Shown: piece by piece, positions 17,191 to 27,920 of the stretch
How the letters are laid out: every line of letters begins with the position of its first letter
How positions within the stretch are numbered: the stretch's first letter is position 1
Source: Lactobacillus sp. ESL0785
Lineage (GTDB): Bacteria; Bacillota; Bacilli; Lactobacillales; Lactobacillaceae
NCBI RefSeq assembly: GCF_029395455.1
Contig: NZ_CP113916.1
Span: forward strand, 1,302,001 to 1,366,000
Length of the DNA stretch: 64,000 nucleotides
Direction of reading: 5' to 3'
Translations under genes and position numbers: made by a program
The notes under the pieces: generated by a model
What the model saw: the letters and a program-made list of their open reading frames with translations, nothing else
What the model was told of the DNA's origin: nothing
Databases searched by the model: none

Positions 17191-18075
17191 ATGAAACTTA
17201 GAGTTTTACGCTATTTTTTAGCCATCATTAATGAACAAAATATTTCACGGGCAGCTGCTAAATTACACGTTTCGCAACCAACTATTTCCCGCCAAATTCA
17301 TGAACTTGAAACAGAATTGGGTACTCATCTATTTGAACGTGGCAACAAAACAATTAAATTAACTGCCGATGGTGAATATTTAGCGAATCAAGCTAGCCAA
17401 ATTTTAACCTTAACTAATAAGACGATTGCTAATATTGGTAAAAACAATGAAGTTACCGGCAGTATTTTTATTGGCTGTTCAGAAGCACCCATGCTTGGCA
17501 CGATTGCTGATGTAATTAAGCAGCTAAACCGAATTGCACCTAAAATTAGTATTACTTTACACAGCTGTGCAGCTAATGAAGTTCACCACAAAATGCAAAA
17601 CGGTGTATTCGACTTTGGTTTTGTCTTAGAACCTTTCGACAAAACTAAGTATAATTTTTTAACATTGCCCGGAATTACAAGGTGGGGCGTGTTGACAGAT
17701 CGCCATTCTAGTCTAGCTACTAAAAGTCAAATTAAAGTTGCTGACTTAATTAATAAACCGGTAATCATGCCCGGACGACCTAATAGTCAAACACTTTTAA
17801 CTAATTGGTTAGGACAAAGCAACTTAAAATTTCAAGTTGTTGCTAACTATAATCTGCTTAATAATGCCGCTATTCTTGCCAAGCATGGCGTTGGGCATGT
17901 ACTTTGCCTCGATGGCATTGTTAATACGGCTCAGACTAACCTGATTTTCATTCCCCTTGATCCAAAGATAAATATTCATGCCAATTTAATTTGGTCTAAA
18001 GAAAGACTACTTTCACATGCAGCACAATTATTTTTAACCCAATTAAAAATTATTTTGCAGCATAACAACTATTAA
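17191..18075 (+). CDS. LysR family transcriptional regulator
   Basis: 294-residue regulator with an N-terminal winged helix-turn-helix (about 18-37, ISRAAAKLHVSQPTISRQIH) and a C-terminal effector-binding domain of two periplasmic-binding-like lobes. The start is the ATG at 17191, after AAAGGG; a longer frame beginning at 17113 would add 26 unrelated residues and cover the promoter region. It is transcribed away from the aldo/keto reductase operon, with a T-N11-A palindrome between them, so that operon is the likely target. The effector is unknown. Confidence 0.9.
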   Translation: MKLRVLRYFLAIINEQNISRAAAKLHVSQPTISRQIHELETELGTHLFERGNKTIKLTADGEYLANQASQILTLTNKTIANIGKNNEVTGSIFIGCSEAPMLGTIADVIKQLNRIAPKISITLHSCAANEVHHKMQNGVFDFGFVLEPFDKTKYNFLTLPGITRWGVLTDRHSSLATKSQIKVADLINKPVIMPGRPNSQTLLTNWLGQSNLKFQVVANYNLLNNAAILAKHGVGHVLCLDGIVNTAQTNLIFIPLDPKINIHANLIWSKERLLSHAAQLFLTQLKIILQHNNY

Positions 18076-18083
18076 TTAATAAA

Positions 18084-18116
18084 AAAGATCTGTTGATAAA
18101 TAATCAACAAATCTTT
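18084..18116. terminator. Bidirectional terminator between lysR-family gene and TetM-like gene
   Basis: AAAGATCTGTTGAT pairs with ATCAACAAATCTTT with one mismatch and a 5-nt loop. A or T runs on both sides serve the convergent genes. Confidence 0.75.
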
Positions 18117-18144
18117 CATTTTGCAGTTAGTCAGCAGGATATTT

Positions 18145-20115
18145 TTATGCATGATAACCGCCATTTTTATATTCATTTTGGTATGGCACATGTGCCCATG
18201 CTGATACTTCATTCCACGGAACGTGCGTTGCGATTTCATTAGGTACAAAAACAGAATCTGGAGTATTAGCCAAATCATGGGTTGGTGAATATGCCGCTCT
18301 CTTAATAATCTCTGCTGCATTTTGACAAGGATGATAACAGTCAAACGTACACTCCACACTACCTTGACCATGCGTATAATTGCGGACAGTTTTAACATAA
18401 CCTTGCATTTGCTTGACTGGAGCTGATCCTTGTAAAATCTGCAAATTTGAATTAGCACCAACTTCGGGTTCACCAAAAGTCCCCTTCATTTGCTGAATAT
18501 CACTAATTGCACGACCAACCTGCTGCGTTGGTATTTCTAAGCGAAAATGATACCAGGGTTCAAGCAACTGACACTTTCCTTTGGCCCGAAGAAGCATCAA
18601 GCCTTGACGTACGGCTCGCCAAGTTGCTTTTCGAAAATCACCACCTTGAGTGTGCTTATAATTGTAATGGCCACTGACAAACCTAATCTTCATATCTGTA
18701 ATTGGAGCGCCAATTAATACCCCTAGATGCTCTTTACTGTGCAAATCAAACATGACCTGCTTCTGCCAATTAGGTGCCAAAACTTCACTAGGACATTCAT
18801 CTGTAATAATTAAGCCACTACCTGCTGGAGCAGGTTCCAAGATCACATGAGTTTCTGCATAATGTCGTAAGGGTTCAAAGTGCCCTGCACCTTCAACTGA
18901 ATCCGTTACCGTTTCCTTATATAAAATTTTACCAGTACCAAATTTGATATTCAGCTGATAACGTTCTTGCAATAATTGCTGCAATACTTCTAACTGTACT
19001 TCACCCATAATTCGAACGCTAATTTCATGACTTTCTGTATTCCAAACCACATGAAGCTGTGGATCTTCATCTTCCAATTCCTTTAGTGCTTTTAAACAAA
19101 CATGCGGATCATATTTACCAATATTAGCTACATAAGTTAAAACTGGTTGAGTATGCAAATTTTGACCATCTGCTTCTATTCCCAAACCCTGTCCTTGATA
19201 TGTAGCGGTTAAATTTGGAATCACGCAAACCATGCCGGCAGTGACTTTCTGCGTTACCTGATATTTTTTACCTTGATAAATGCGCAATTGATTAACTTTT
19301 TGTCCCTCAAGAAGCTGCTGCTTAGGCTGTAAACTACCACTCATTACCCTGAGCCATGTTAAACGTTCATTTTTTACATTATGAGAAATTTTAAAAATGC
19401 GAGCACCAAAGTCAGAAGTTGCAGCTGCTCTAGTTTTTGACCAGTATTCGATTCCAGCTAAAAATTCTTTAATTCCGGTTAACTTAAGGGCGGCACCAAA
19501 AAAGCAAGGGAAAATTTGCCGACGCTGAATCATCTTACGCACCGTTTCATTGTTCAACTTTCCCTGCCTTAAATAATCGCCTAAAACTTGATCATCTTGA
19601 ACAGCAATTTGTTCTTGAAGTGTACTTGATAATTGACCAGCAGTTAATGATAATTCAAGACAAGCAGGAGATAGTTCTTTTTTCAGTTGCTCAATAATAG
19701 TTTGTGGGTGCGTATGACTGGCATCCATCTTATTAACAAAAATAAAAGTTGGCACTTGATATTCTTTTAATAAGTGCCATAGTTTCCTTGTATGACTTTG
19801 GACACCAGCAGTAGCTGAAATTACCAAAATAGCATAATCCAAGACACGTAATACACTCTCAGTTTGCGAAACAAAATCAATATGCCCGGGCGTATCAAGC
19901 AACGTCAATTCTAAATCCTGATAATGTAGGTTGGCTTGGTGAGCAAAAATAGTGATTCCACGTTTCTTTTCAAGTTGATCAGAATCTAAAAAGGCATCGC
20001 CATTATCTACTCGCCCTAAATGCCGCAATTCACCTGACTGATAAAGCAAGGCTTCAGCTAACGTTGTTTTACCAGCGTCAACATTAGCTAAAATCCCAGT
20101 AACTATCTGCTTCAT
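18145..20115 (-). CDS. TetM-like ribosomal protection type translational GTPase
   Basis: 656-residue EF-G-like GTPase closest in layout to TetM/TetO/TetW: G1 ANVDAGKTT (10-18), switch I RGIT (52-55), DTPGH (74-78), NKMD (128-131), and EF-G domains II, III, IV and V in order. TetM-class proteins dislodge tetracycline from the 30S A site. It lies in conserved chromosomal context next to rplM-rpsI, with no mobile element, and its domain IV diverges in detail, so it may be an intrinsic ribosome-associated paralogue rather than an acquired resistance gene. G1 has Asn11 where TetM has His. Preceded by AAAGAGGAAG. Confidence 0.82.
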   Translation of the reverse strand: MKQIVTGILANVDAGKTTLAEALLYQSGELRHLGRVDNGDAFLDSDQLEKKRGITIFAHQANLHYQDLELTLLDTPGHIDFVSQTESVLRVLDYAILVISATAGVQSHTRKLWHLLKEYQVPTFIFVNKMDASHTHPQTIIEQLKKELSPACLELSLTAGQLSSTLQEQIAVQDDQVLGDYLRQGKLNNETVRKMIQRRQIFPCFFGAALKLTGIKEFLAGIEYWSKTRAAATSDFGARIFKISHNVKNERLTWLRVMSGSLQPKQQLLEGQKVNQLRIYQGKKYQVTQKVTAGMVCVIPNLTATYQGQGLGIEADGQNLHTQPVLTYVANIGKYDPHVCLKALKELEDEDPQLHVVWNTESHEISVRIMGEVQLEVLQQLLQERYQLNIKFGTGKILYKETVTDSVEGAGHFEPLRHYAETHVILEPAPAGSGLIITDECPSEVLAPNWQKQVMFDLHSKEHLGVLIGAPITDMKIRFVSGHYNYKHTQGGDFRKATWRAVRQGLMLLRAKGKCQLLEPWYHFRLEIPTQQVGRAISDIQQMKGTFGEPEVGANSNLQILQGSAPVKQMQGYVKTVRNYTHGQGSVECTFDCYHPCQNAAEIIKRAAYSPTHDLANTPDSVFVPNEIATHVPWNEVSAWAHVPYQNEYKNGGYHA

Positions 20116-20216
20116 AATCTTCCTCTTTCACAAACTTAAATTTTATCTAGTCATAACTACCATTAATTTTAACTCAAGATATAGTAAGTGTAACATTAGC
20201 TTTTAACTCTAAAACA

Positions 20217-20248
20217 AAAAAAGATATCCCCATTGGGATATCTTTTTT
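20217..20248 (-). terminator. Intrinsic terminator of rplM-rpsI
   Basis: Perfect stem GATATCCC / GGGATATC with a 4-nt loop, extended by A/T pairing and ending in a T run on the minus strand, 21 bp after the rpsI stop. Confidence 0.9.
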
Positions 20249-20269
20249 GATAAACGTAAATCCAAAAAA

Positions 20270-20665
20270 TTAACGTTTTGAGAATTGTGAAGCTTTACGG
20301 GCTTTCTTCAAACCTGGCTTCTTTCTTTCAACCATTCTTGGATCACGAGTTAAGAATCCAGCCTTCTTCAAAGGACCACGGAAATCTGGGTCAACTTCAA
20401 GAAGAGCACGTGCAACACCTAAACGGATTGCACCAGCTTGACCAGAAAAGCCACCGCCATTAACGTTAACTTTAACATCATATTGACCATCAGTTTCAGT
20501 CAAAGTCAATGGTTGCTTTAAATCCTTAACTAAGTTAGGGAATGGAATGTATTGATCAACATCTTTGTTGTTAACAGTAATCTTACCACTGCCTGGTACT
20601 AAACGTACACGCGCAACTGCGTCCTTACGACGACCAGTACCTGCATATGCAACTTGTTGTGCCAT
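20270..20665 (-). CDS. rpsI: 30S ribosomal protein S9
   Basis: 131-residue small-subunit protein whose C-terminal tail reaches the P-site tRNA. The tail [10 protein letters not shown] ends in the conserved KR, and the N-terminal [12 protein letters not shown] and [14 protein letters not shown] blocks are typical. It lies 11 bp after rplM, forming the universal rplM-rpsI pair, with a terminator downstream. Confidence 0.97.
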   Translation of the reverse strand: MAQQVAYAGTGRRKDAVARVRLVPGSGKITVNNKDVDQYIPFPNLVKDLKQPLTLTETDGQYDVKVNVNGGGFSGQAGAIRLGVARALLEVDPDFRGPLKKAGFLTRDPRMVERKKPGLKKARKASQFSKR

Positions 20666-20676
20666 TATTTAACCTC

Positions 20677-21120
20677 CTAGATTAATTTATTAATGTCTAA
20701 TTTTTCAGGCTTTTGTGCTTCGTGCTTATGATCAGCACCAGCATAAACATGCATCTTCATGAATTCTTGGTGACCAAGAGTATTCTTTGGAAGCATACCT
20801 TTAACTGACAATTCAACTAATCTAACTGGGTTTTTAGCCAGTAATTCACCAGCAGGAACTGCCTTGATGCCGCCACGCCAACCAGAGTGGTGGTAATAAA
20901 TCTTATCAGTAGCCTTTTTACCAGTCAACTTAAGTTGAGCAGCATTGATAATGATCACATTATCACCAGTATCAACATTTGGTGTATATTGAGGCTTATT
21001 CTTACCTCTTAAAATAGTGGCTACTGCAGTAGACAGACGACCCAAAGATACATCTGTTGCGTCAATAACATACCACTTACGTTCAATTTCATTAGGTTTT
21101 GCTAATTGTGTAGTACGCAA
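20677..21120 (-). CDS. rplM: 50S ribosomal protein L13
   Basis: 147-residue early-assembly protein of the large subunit. [35 protein letters not shown] and [13 protein letters not shown] blocks (here [12 protein letters not shown]) are all present. The track begins with a TTG-type initiator [20 protein letters not shown] after CGGAGGAATT. It has its own promoter and a structured leader that probably allows autoregulation. Confidence 0.97.
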   Translation of the reverse strand: MRTTQLAKPNEIERKWYVIDATDVSLGRLSTAVATILRGKNKPQYTPNVDTGDNVIIINAAQLKLTGKKATDKIYYHHSGWRGGIKAVPAGELLAKNPVRLVELSVKGMLPKNTLGHQEFMKMHVYAGADHKHEAQKPEKLDINKLI

Positions 21121-21190
21121 TGTAAATTCCTCCGTTTATACGTTGTTTGAAAACAATAAGTTTCCGGGGCCTATCATGGACAAACATACT
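21121..21190 (-). ncRNA. L13-type mRNA leader upstream of rplM
   Basis: About 68 nt of leader follow a strong promoter. The 5' GTATGTTTG can pair with CAAAC-GTAT just before the ribosome binding site, closing a structure that contains GATAGGCCCCGGAAAC and an AACTTATTGTTTTC loop region. This position and core fit the L13 leader described upstream of rplM in Firmicutes, a presumed L13-binding autoregulatory element. The assignment is from memory of the family. Confidence 0.65.
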
Positions 21191-21195
21191 GTATT

Positions 21196-21224
21196 AGGAT
21201 ACGTCCTTTTTAAACAAATGTCAA
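21196..21224 (-). promoter_or_regulatory. Promoter of rplM-rpsI
   Basis: A perfect TTGACA (-35) and TATCCT (-10, 4 of 6) with 17-bp spacing on the minus strand, placed immediately after the truA stop codon. Confidence 0.8.
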
Positions 21225-21226
21225 TA

Positions 21227-22012
21227 TTAATCAATATCTTGCCGATATTTTTTAGGCAAATCTTCATAAAAAACATGATAAAGAAACAATCCACTTGCCT
21301 GAGCAGTTTCTCTAACCTGCTCGCGATCTTTTGCCTTTATTACCCGGGGAATATCATTAAGTGGTCGTTTGCCATTACCAATTTCAAGCAGCATCGCAAC
21401 TAAAATTCGCACCATATTATATAAAAAACCTGAACAAATAAAATCAAAAACAATTTCATTTGCTTTTTCGTTTTTTTGAACATTGACATAGTACATTGTT
21501 CGCACTTTATTTTTAATTTGACCACCACTAGCAGCAAAACTAGTAAAATCATGGGTACCAATTAAATCTCGAGCAGCAGTTTGCATCTTTACTTCATCAA
21601 CCGGGTAAGGATAATGCCCCGTATAAAAACGTTTAAAAGGATCAACAAAACGATCTAAACTTACACGATAACGATACCATTTTCCCTTAGCACTATAACG
21701 AACGTGAAATTGCTCATCGACAATTGCGCATTCTTTAAAGACTATATCTAGTGGCATAATTGAATTAAGTGCACAGATCATGCGTTCTGGTGGAATCTTA
21801 TTTCCTGGGTAATCAAAATGAATTACCTGACCAATTGCATGTACGCCAGCATCCGTTCTTCCTGATCCTTCAACCACAACCTTTTTGCCCTTAGTCATTT
21901 TATTTAACGCCGCCTCAATAGTTCCCTGAACTGTTCTTTGATGTGGCTGTGACTGAAAGCCATGAAACAAATGCCCATCATATGCAAGCGTCATTTTATA
22001 TCTTGTAATCAT
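21227..22012 (-). CDS. truA: tRNA pseudouridine(38-40) synthase TruA
   Basis: Isomerises uridines 38-40 in the anticodon arm of tRNAs. The catalytic Asp54 is in [14 protein letters not shown], the signature of the TruA family. Full length at 261 residues. The ATG overlaps the ecfT stop codon by one base (TAATG), so it is the last gene of the ecfA1-ecfA2-ecfT-truA unit, as in many lactobacilli. Confidence 0.95.
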   Translation of the reverse strand: MITRYKMTLAYDGHLFHGFQSQPHQRTVQGTIEAALNKMTKGKKVVVEGSGRTDAGVHAIGQVIHFDYPGNKIPPERMICALNSIMPLDIVFKECAIVDEQFHVRYSAKGKWYRYRVSLDRFVDPFKRFYTGHYPYPVDEVKMQTAARDLIGTHDFTSFAASGGQIKNKVRTMYYVNVQKNEKANEIVFDFICSGFLYNMVRILVAMLLEIGNGKRPLNDIPRVIKAKDREQVRETAQASGLFLYHVFYEDLPKKYRQDID

Positions 22013-22809
22013 TAATGTGTCCTAAAAATCAACAACAATCCGGTTAAAATAACAAAATAACCCAAATTTAACCAATCATACTTCGACCAACTTAAGATTC
22101 GGTAGCGAGTCCTACCCTTATCACCCTGGTACCCACGTGATTCCATTGCTGTTGACAAATCAACAGCCGTTTCAAGCGAACTAATAAATAACGGAATTAA
22201 TAATGGGGTTATTGCTTTAGCTCTGGTAATTAAACCGCCATGATTAAAGTCCGCTCCTCGTGAACGCTGAGCATTCATAATTTTAAAAGTTTCATCAAAA
22301 AGTGTTGGAACAAAGCGTAAAGCAATAGACATCACCAAAGCAATTTTATCAACTGGAACTCTTAATAGTTTTAGTGGTGTTAATAGCCATTCCATCGCAT
22401 CAGCAATTTCAAGTGGCATTGTTGTTACTGTCATAACAGTTGAAATTAAAATAATGACAGTAAAGCGAATAAAAATATAAATTGCGTTTTCAATTCCATA
22501 ACTAGAAATTGAAAAAATAGTCCATTGCCAATACACAGTTCCACCAACTGTAAAAAATAATTGCAAAAGCGATGTAAAAAAGATTAACCAAATTAAGGGT
22601 CTAATCCCATCCCAAAATATTTTCAATTTTAACTTAGTTGCAGCTACGGCAATTAAACTAAAAACAATTAGCAAGAAATATGTTATCGGATTATTGGCTA
22701 TAAAAATAACCAAAATAAATAAAATAGTTGCAAGTAATTTCCCACGCGGATCCATTTTATAAACAAGTGAATTTCCAGGAACATAGCGGCCAATTAAGAT
22801 TTTGCTCAT
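22012..22809 (-). CDS. ecfT: Energy-coupling factor transporter transmembrane protein EcfT
   Basis: Membrane scaffold linking the two ECF ATPases to vitamin-binding S components. 265 residues with several transmembrane helices in the N-terminal half and C-terminal coupling helices carrying the two conserved Ala-Arg-Gly type motifs, AQRSRG and AMESRG. It overlaps ecfA2 by 4 bp (ATGA) and truA by 1 bp. No S component is encoded nearby, so this is the shared group II ECF module serving S proteins encoded elsewhere. Confidence 0.95.
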   Translation of the reverse strand: MSKILIGRYVPGNSLVYKMDPRGKLLATILFILVIFIANNPITYFLLIVFSLIAVAATKLKLKIFWDGIRPLIWLIFFTSLLQLFFTVGGTVYWQWTIFSISSYGIENAIYIFIRFTVIILISTVMTVTTMPLEIADAMEWLLTPLKLLRVPVDKIALVMSIALRFVPTLFDETFKIMNAQRSRGADFNHGGLITRAKAITPLLIPLFISSLETAVDLSTAMESRGYQGDKGRTRYRILSWSKYDWLNLGYFVILTGLLLIFRTH

Positions 22810-23660
22810 GCATTACCATCCCTTAAATTTTGCTCAATACCTCTAACTAATTCATCTCGAGTAAGCGGTGGCTCAAAAAAGGCAAAATTCGTTAGTTTAG
22901 CAGCAAATAACGACGATTGTGGTTCATCTAGATGGTGCTCTTTTACCCACTCACGTTTTTTAAATATTTCTCTAGGACTAGCATGCTTAATCAACCTGCC
23001 TTTTTCCATGACTAATACATCATCAGCATAATTTGCAACATCATTCATATTGTGTGTAACTAAAATAACAGTATGCCCAGCCTTTTGATATTCCGCAAAC
23101 AATGCCATCATTTGTTTGCGTGCACGCGGGTCAAGACCAGCAGCAGGTTCATCCAGACATAAAATATCTGGCTCATATGCTAACACGCCGGCAATCGCCA
23201 CACGCCGCATTTGACCACCAGATAAATCAAATGGTGACTTTGTACCTAATTCTGCTGGCAAGCCAACTTTTTTTAGCCACTTTTGTGCTACCTTCTTAGC
23301 TTCTTCTGGACTATAACCAAAATTGCGGGGACCAAAAGCAATATCATCAATTACCGTATTTTCAAATAATTGTGCTTCAGGAAATTGAAAAACTAGACTA
23401 ACATGGCGGCGCAAAGGCTTTAATCCCTTATTAGTTGTTTCTGGCGTAATCACCGTATCAGCAATTTTGATTTGCCCACTTGTCGGCTTTAAAAGAGCAT
23501 TAAAATGTTGCATTAACGTCGACTTGCCACTACCAGTATGACCAATAATAGCAACAAATGAGCCATCCTGCAGTTTAAAACTGACATCATCTAACCCCTT
23601 TTTTTCAAGTGGCGAATCTGGCGCATACGTATAGCTTACTTGCTTGAATTCAATTGACAT
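22806..23660 (-). CDS. ecfA2: ECF transporter ATPase EcfA2
   Basis: ABC ATPase of the shared ECF transporter that powers vitamin and micronutrient uptake. Walker [10 protein letters not shown] (40-48), Q-loop [10 protein letters not shown], signature LSGGQMRR, Walker [14 protein letters not shown] and the switch His in LVTHNMND are intact. 284 residues. Its start overlaps the end of ecfA1 by 25 bp and its end overlaps ecfT by 4 bp. Confidence 0.95.
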   Translation of the reverse strand: MSIEFKQVSYTYAPDSPLEKKGLDDVSFKLQDGSFVAIIGHTGSGKSTLMQHFNALLKPTSGQIKIADTVITPETTNKGLKPLRRHVSLVFQFPEAQLFENTVIDDIAFGPRNFGYSPEEAKKVAQKWLKKVGLPAELGTKSPFDLSGGQMRRVAIAGVLAYEPDILCLDEPAAGLDPRARKQMMALFAEYQKAGHTVILVTHNMNDVANYADDVLVMEKGRLIKHASPREIFKKREWVKEHHLDEPQSSLFAAKLTNFAFFEPPLTRDELVRGIEQNLRDGNA

Positions 23661-24487
23661 AAAAACTTAATCAACTCTTTTTCTGAACTAACTGCCTGTG
23701 GAATATCAACACCGTCTTTAACCAATCTATCTTTTACTTGTTCAAAAAAGGGTACATCTAACCCCAAACTTTTAAGTAATTGAACTTTGCTAAAGACTTT
23801 TTCAGCACTGCCTTGCTCAATCAGCTTACCATCATTCATTACAACTACTTGATCAGCTAAATCAGCTTCATCAATATCATGCGTAATCGAAATAACAGTC
23901 AAATCATACTTTTCTTTCATTTGCCGAACAATTTGTAAGATTTGGTTTCGCCCTTCCGGATCAAGCATTGAAGTTGCCTCATCTAAGACAATAATTTTCG
24001 GTCTAATGGCTAAAATACCAGCAATTGCTACACGCTGCTTCTGCCCCCCTGAGAGACTAGCAGGTTCCGAATTAGTGTAGTCAGCCATTCCTACTGCTTT
24101 TATCGCTTCAGGAACTATTTTAAGCATTTCTGAGCGCGGAACGCCTCTATTTTCCAAGCCAAATGCAACATCATCTGCAACAGTTGCCCCTACAAATTGA
24201 TTATCCGGATTTTGAAAAACAACACCAATTTTATTTCTAATCTTCCAAACCGTTTCATCATTGAGAACAACGCCATCAACTTCAATTTCAGAATTAGTAC
24301 TGTCATCGGGAACTAATAATCCATTAATCAATCTAATAATTGTCGATTTGCCGCTGCCATTGTGACCAATGATTGATGTCCAAGAACCTCGCTGAATATC
24401 CAAACTAATCTTGTCAATTGCCGGAATTTTTGTATCAGGATATGTAAAGGTTATATTTCTAATTTTTATAATACTATCTTTTACCAT
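23636..24487 (-). CDS. ecfA1: ECF transporter ATPase EcfA1
   Basis: First gene of the ECF module. 283 residues with Walker [10 protein letters not shown] (42-50), Q-loop [10 protein letters not shown], signature LSGGQKQR, Walker [14 protein letters not shown] and switch His in SITHDIDEA; the asymmetric Q-loop and D-loop residues distinguish it from EcfA2. It lies 178 bp downstream of rplQ. That gap holds only a weak hairpin with a T run around 24535-24565, so partial read-through from the ribosomal operon is possible. Confidence 0.95.
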   Translation of the reverse strand: MVKDSIIKIRNITFTYPDTKIPAIDKISLDIQRGSWTSIIGHNGSGKSTIIRLINGLLVPDDSTNSEIEVDGVVLNDETVWKIRNKIGVVFQNPDNQFVGATVADDVAFGLENRGVPRSEMLKIVPEAIKAVGMADYTNSEPASLSGGQKQRVAIAGILAIRPKIIVLDEATSMLDPEGRNQILQIVRQMKEKYDLTVISITHDIDEADLADQVVVMNDGKLIEQGSAEKVFSKVQLLKSLGLDVPFFEQVKDRLVKDGVDIPQAVSSEKELIKFLCQLNSSK

Positions 24488-24665
24488 CTATCTATCACCC
24501 TAAACCACTTGTCTTGATTATACCAAAAAAAAGGCAAAAAAAATCACCCATGAAGAGGGATAATTCACATTATCTAAGCTAGACTAAACTTTCGTCATCA
24601 TCTTGGCGCTTATTCTCACTTTCATGGATAATTCTTAATAGCTATTAAGTTTTTGTTATTCTAAA

Positions 24666-25049
24666 TTAAACTAATTCAAGAATAACCATTGGAGCACCAT
24701 CGCCTCTACGAGCTTTGGCTAACTTCAAAATTCGGGTGTAACCACCATTACGGTCTTGGTAACGAGGTGCAATATCACTAAAAAGCTTTTGCAATGCTGA
24801 TTTAACAACAACTGCATCTTTTTCTTCATGGATATCAGCAACTTCATCACGTACAAAAGCAGCAGCCTTTCTTCTAGCAGCTAAATCGCCACGCTTACCT
24901 AAAGTAATCATCTTTTCAGCAGTTTTGCGAATTTCTTTTGCACGAGTTTCAGTAGTAACAATGCGTTCTTTCATGAACAATTGAGTTGTCATTTCACGCA
25001 GCATTGCTTTTCTTTGTGAGCTATCCCAACCTAATTTACGGTATGCCAT
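24666..25049 (-). CDS. rplQ: 50S ribosomal protein L17
   Basis: 127 residues with the family opening [19 protein letters not shown] and the C-terminal [20 protein letters not shown]. Last gene of the alpha operon, 24 bp after rpoA, with AAAGGAGG as ribosome binding site. Confidence 0.97.
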   Translation of the reverse strand: MAYRKLGWDSSQRKAMLREMTTQLFMKERIVTTETRAKEIRKTAEKMITLGKRGDLAARRKAAAFVRDEVADIHEEKDAVVVKSALQKLFSDIAPRYQDRNGGYTRILKLAKARRGDGAPMVILELV

Positions 25050-25073
25050 CAGTTTACCTCCTTTTATTTTTAA

Positions 25074-26012
25074 TTAATCTTCCTGACGAAGTGAAAGTCC
25101 CAAGTCAGCTAATTTGTTTTTAACTTCTTCCAATGATTTACGTCCTAAGTTACGTACCCGCATCATATCTGCTTCTGTCTTATCAGTCAATTCTTGCAAA
25201 GTATTAATCCCTGCTCGTTTAAGACAATTATAAGAACGGACAGAAAGATCGAGCTCTTCAATTGTCATTTCAAGCTTCTTTTCTGCGGTATCGTCTTCTT
25301 TTTCAACCATAACATCATCGAATTTTGTGCTTGCATCAGCAGTTTCAAACACTTTAAAGTGTTCTACCAAAATTTTAGCAGCAAAACTAAGGGCGTCATT
25401 AGGTTTGATTGAACCATCAGTCCAAATCTCTAAAGTGAGTTTATCAAAGTCGTCTCTTTTACCGACACGAGTTGATTCAACTTGGTAATTAACCTTTTTA
25501 ATCGGTGAGAAAAGAGAATCAACTGGAATTACACCAATTGGCATATCCTCACTCTTATTGTCGCTTGCTGCAACATATCCACGACCGTTTTTAACGGCAA
25601 TTTGCATATGCAAGTGACCACCATCGGCAATAGTACAGATATATTGATCAGGATTCAAAATTTGAATATCCGCATCAACCTTTAAATCATCTGCAGTTAC
25701 CGTAGCTGGTCCTTCAATATCTAATTCAATTAGCTTTTGTTCATCTGAAAAAGACTTTAACTCAAGCTTCTTTAGATTAAGGATCATTTTAGCTACGTCT
25801 TCTCTAACACCAGGAACTGTTGAAAATTCGTGCAAAACACCATCAATTTGAACATAAACAAGTCCTGCACCTGGAATAGATGTAAGTAAAACTCTACGTA
25901 ATGAGTTACCTAAAGTAGTACCAAAGCCTCGTTCAAGTGGTTCAATAACAAATTTACCGTAAGACTTCTCTTGGTCAACAACGGTAATATTTGGTTTTTC
26001 AAATTCAATCAT
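25074..26012 (-). CDS. rpoA: DNA-directed RNA polymerase subunit alpha
   Basis: 312 residues: an N-terminal assembly domain (about 1-230, with [20 protein letters not shown] and [10 protein letters not shown]) and, after an acidic linker, a C-terminal domain (about 245-312, [19 protein letters not shown] and [11 protein letters not shown]) that contacts UP elements and activators. The ATG at 26012 ([10 protein letters not shown]) has AAAGGGGC upstream and gives the family N-terminus; the longer frame from 26036 is unlikely. Confidence 0.97.
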   Translation of the reverse strand: MIEFEKPNITVVDQEKSYGKFVIEPLERGFGTTLGNSLRRVLLTSIPGAGLVYVQIDGVLHEFSTVPGVREDVAKMILNLKKLELKSFSDEQKLIELDIEGPATVTADDLKVDADIQILNPDQYICTIADGGHLHMQIAVKNGRGYVAASDNKSEDMPIGVIPVDSLFSPIKKVNYQVESTRVGKRDDFDKLTLEIWTDGSIKPNDALSFAAKILVEHFKVFETADASTKFDDVMVEKEDDTAEKKLEMTIEELDLSVRSYNCLKRAGINTLQELTDKTEADMMRVRNLGRKSLEEVKNKLADLGLSLRQED

Positions 26013-26057
26013 TACTAGGCCCCTTTCAAAACGCAACGTCCTTCATTAAGAACAAAA

Positions 26058-26441
26058 TTATACACGACGACGTTTTGGTGGTCTAGAACCATTGTGGGGA
26101 ACTGGCGTAACATCACGAATTGCTGTAATTTCAAGACCAGTAGCTTGTAAAGATCTGATTGCTGATTCACGACCAGAACCAGGTCCCTTAACTGAAACTT
26201 CTACATGCTTCATTCCTTGGTCCATTGCACTCTTAGCTGCTGCTTCAGCTGCCATTTGAGCTGCAAATGGAGTAGACTTACGACTACCCTTAAAGCCCAA
26301 TGCACCGGCTGAAGACCAAGCAACTGCATTACCTTGAACGTCAGTAATCATGACTAAAGTATTATTAAACGTAGAATGAATATGAGCAACGCCTTTTTCA
26401 ACGTGCTTCTTCACACGACGCTTACGTGCTGTTTTAGGCAT
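26058..26441 (-). CDS. rpsK: 30S ribosomal protein S11
   Basis: 127 residues with the typical [37 protein letters not shown] and C-terminal [18 protein letters not shown]. The ATG at 26441 has AGGAGG 7 nt upstream; a TTG one codon earlier is ignored. It lies between rpsM and rpoA in the alpha operon. Confidence 0.97.
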   Translation of the reverse strand: MPKTARKRRVKKHVEKGVAHIHSTFNNTLVMITDVQGNAVAWSSAGALGFKGSRKSTPFAAQMAAEAAAKSAMDQGMKHVEVSVKGPGSGRESAIRSLQATGLEITAIRDVTPVPHNGSRPPKRRRV

Positions 26442-26460
26442 CAATAAACCTCCTTATAAA

Positions 26461-26811
26461 TTATTTATTTTTCTTACTACCCTTACGAGTACGGGCATTA
26501 TTCTTGGTATTTTGGCCACGAACTGGAAGTCCACGGCGGTGACGCATACCACGGTAAGAACCAATATCAATTAACCGCTTGATATTCATGCTAACTTGTC
26601 TACGCAAGTCACCTTCAACACGGTATTTATCAACTTCTGCGCGAAGTTTTTCTTGATCATCTGGAGTCAAATCTTTTGAACGTATGTCTTCAGAAACACC
26701 AGCATCCGCACAAATTTTTTGAGCTGTTGGTTCACCAATACCATAAATATATGTTAAAGCAACAACTATTCTTTTATCTCTTGGTAAGTCAACACCAGCA
26801 ATACGTGCCAT
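26461..26811 (-). CDS. rpsM: 30S ribosomal protein S13
   Basis: 116 residues starting [14 protein letters not shown] and ending in the basic [18 protein letters not shown] tail that contacts the P-site tRNA. The ATG at 26811 is chosen because AGGAGG lies 9 nt before it; the GTG at 26820 overlaps that ribosome binding site. Follows rpmJ. Confidence 0.97.
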   Translation of the reverse strand: MARIAGVDLPRDKRIVVALTYIYGIGEPTAQKICADAGVSEDIRSKDLTPDDQEKLRAEVDKYRVEGDLRRQVSMNIKRLIDIGSYRGMRHRRGLPVRGQNTKNNARTRKGSKKNK

Positions 26812-26834
26812 AAATTGCACCTCCTATTTTATTT

Positions 26835-26951
26835 TTAACCTTGACGTTGCTTGTGCTTAGGATTTGCAGAACAAATAACCATCACACGGCCATGTCTTTT
26901 AATAATCTTACAATGTTCACACATTGGTTTAACAGATGGTCTAACCTTCAT
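26835..26951 (-). CDS. rpmJ: 50S ribosomal protein L36
   Basis: A 38-codon gene reading [20 protein letters not shown] and ending PKHKQRQG before TAA at 26835-26837. It is the zinc-ribbon (C+) form: Cys11, Cys14, Cys27 and His32. It sits between infA (14 bp upstream) and rpsM in the universal order, with CGGAGG before its ATG. Confidence 0.96.
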
Positions 26952-26965
26952 GTCTACCTCCGTTA

Positions 26966-27187
26966 TTACTTTATAAACCGATACGTAATTCTACCTTTTG
27001 TTAAATCGTAAGGAGAAAGTTCCACCGTAACACGGTCACCAGGTAAAATTCGAATATAGTGCATCCTAATTTTCCCAGAAACATGTGCTAAAATCACAGC
27101 TCCATTTTCCAATTCAACTTTAAACATAGCATTAGGTAAAGTATCTACTACTTTACCCTTTACTTCAATGACATCATCTTTTGCCAA
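26966..27187 (-). CDS. infA: Translation initiation factor IF-1
   Basis: 73-residue OB-fold protein that occupies the 30S A site during initiation. Reads [20 protein letters not shown] and contains [19 protein letters not shown] and [10 protein letters not shown], all family hallmarks. Its position between adk and rpmJ is canonical, with GCGGAGGAATTAC upstream. Confidence 0.97.
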
Positions 27188-27252
27188 AGTAATTCCTCCG
27201 CAATTAAACAGTCATACTTTGAAATTATAACACGTAATAGTAAATAAACAAA

Positions 27253-27909
27253 TTATTGTTTTTTACTCAATACCTCATCTACATCTTCAAAAACTTTTTC
27301 TGGACTTTGTTCACCATTAATTACAGTCAACAAACCCTTTTCTTCGTAATAGTCTTTCAAAGGTGTATTCATCTTTTCATTAACTTCTAAACGATTCTTA
27401 ACTACTTCTGGTTTGTCATCCTCACGTTGATAAAACTCATGGGAACCACAACGATCACATGTATCCTTTTCTTTAGGCATTTTTGTAATCTTATTGTAAG
27501 TTGCACCACAGTTCTTACACATAAAGCGTGCTGACAACCGGTTAACTAACGTTTCTTCCTTAACTTCAAGTGAAATTACACTTGTTAAAGGTTTACTAAG
27601 TCGCTCAGTAATACCATCTAGCAATTCTGCTTGCACAGTTGTCCGTGGAAAGCCATCTAAAATATAGCCTTCGTGAATATCGGGTTGAGCTAACCGCTCT
27701 TCAACCAATTTAGCAGTAACTTCATCTGGTACCAAGTTACCCTTATCGATATAACTTTTAGCTTCAAGACCAACTTTGGTCTCATTAGCCATTGCTTCCC
27801 TAAACATATCCCCAGTTGAAATATGAGTTAGGTGATATTTATCAACAATTTGCTCAGATACTGTACCTTTGCCAGCACCAGGCAATCCCAAAAGAATTAA
27901 GTTAATCAT
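27253..27909 (-). CDS. adk: Adenylate kinase
   Basis: Catalyses AMP + ATP to 2 ADP. 218 residues with P-loop GLPGAGKGT (8-16), AMP-site STGDMFR, GFPRT, and a long LID domain whose four cysteines (CKNC and CDRC, about 130-153) bind zinc as in Gram-positive enzymes. It lies 11 bp after secY in the spc operon. Confidence 0.97.
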   Translation of the reverse strand: MINLILLGLPGAGKGTVSEQIVDKYHLTHISTGDMFREAMANETKVGLEAKSYIDKGNLVPDEVTAKLVEERLAQPDIHEGYILDGFPRTTVQAELLDGITERLSKPLTSVISLEVKEETLVNRLSARFMCKNCGATYNKITKMPKEKDTCDRCGSHEFYQREDDKPEVVKNRLEVNEKMNTPLKDYYEEKGLLTVINGEQSPEKVFEDVDEVLSKKQ

Positions 27910-27920
27910 TTATCTATTTC

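Noticed and set aside
18072..18476. 134-codon frame inside the TetM-like gene
   Set aside because: It overlaps the real gene in another frame, has no ribosome binding site and no recognisable protein features.
18145..20115. Calling the TetM-like gene an acquired tetracycline resistance gene
   Set aside because: No mobile element or conjugative transposon flanks it and the motif details differ; resistance cannot be claimed from sequence pattern alone.
24488..24665. CCATGAA / TTCATGG inverted repeat after rplQ
   Set aside because: The arms are about 70 bp apart and the nearby hairpin is weak, so it is not convincing as a terminator or regulatory site.
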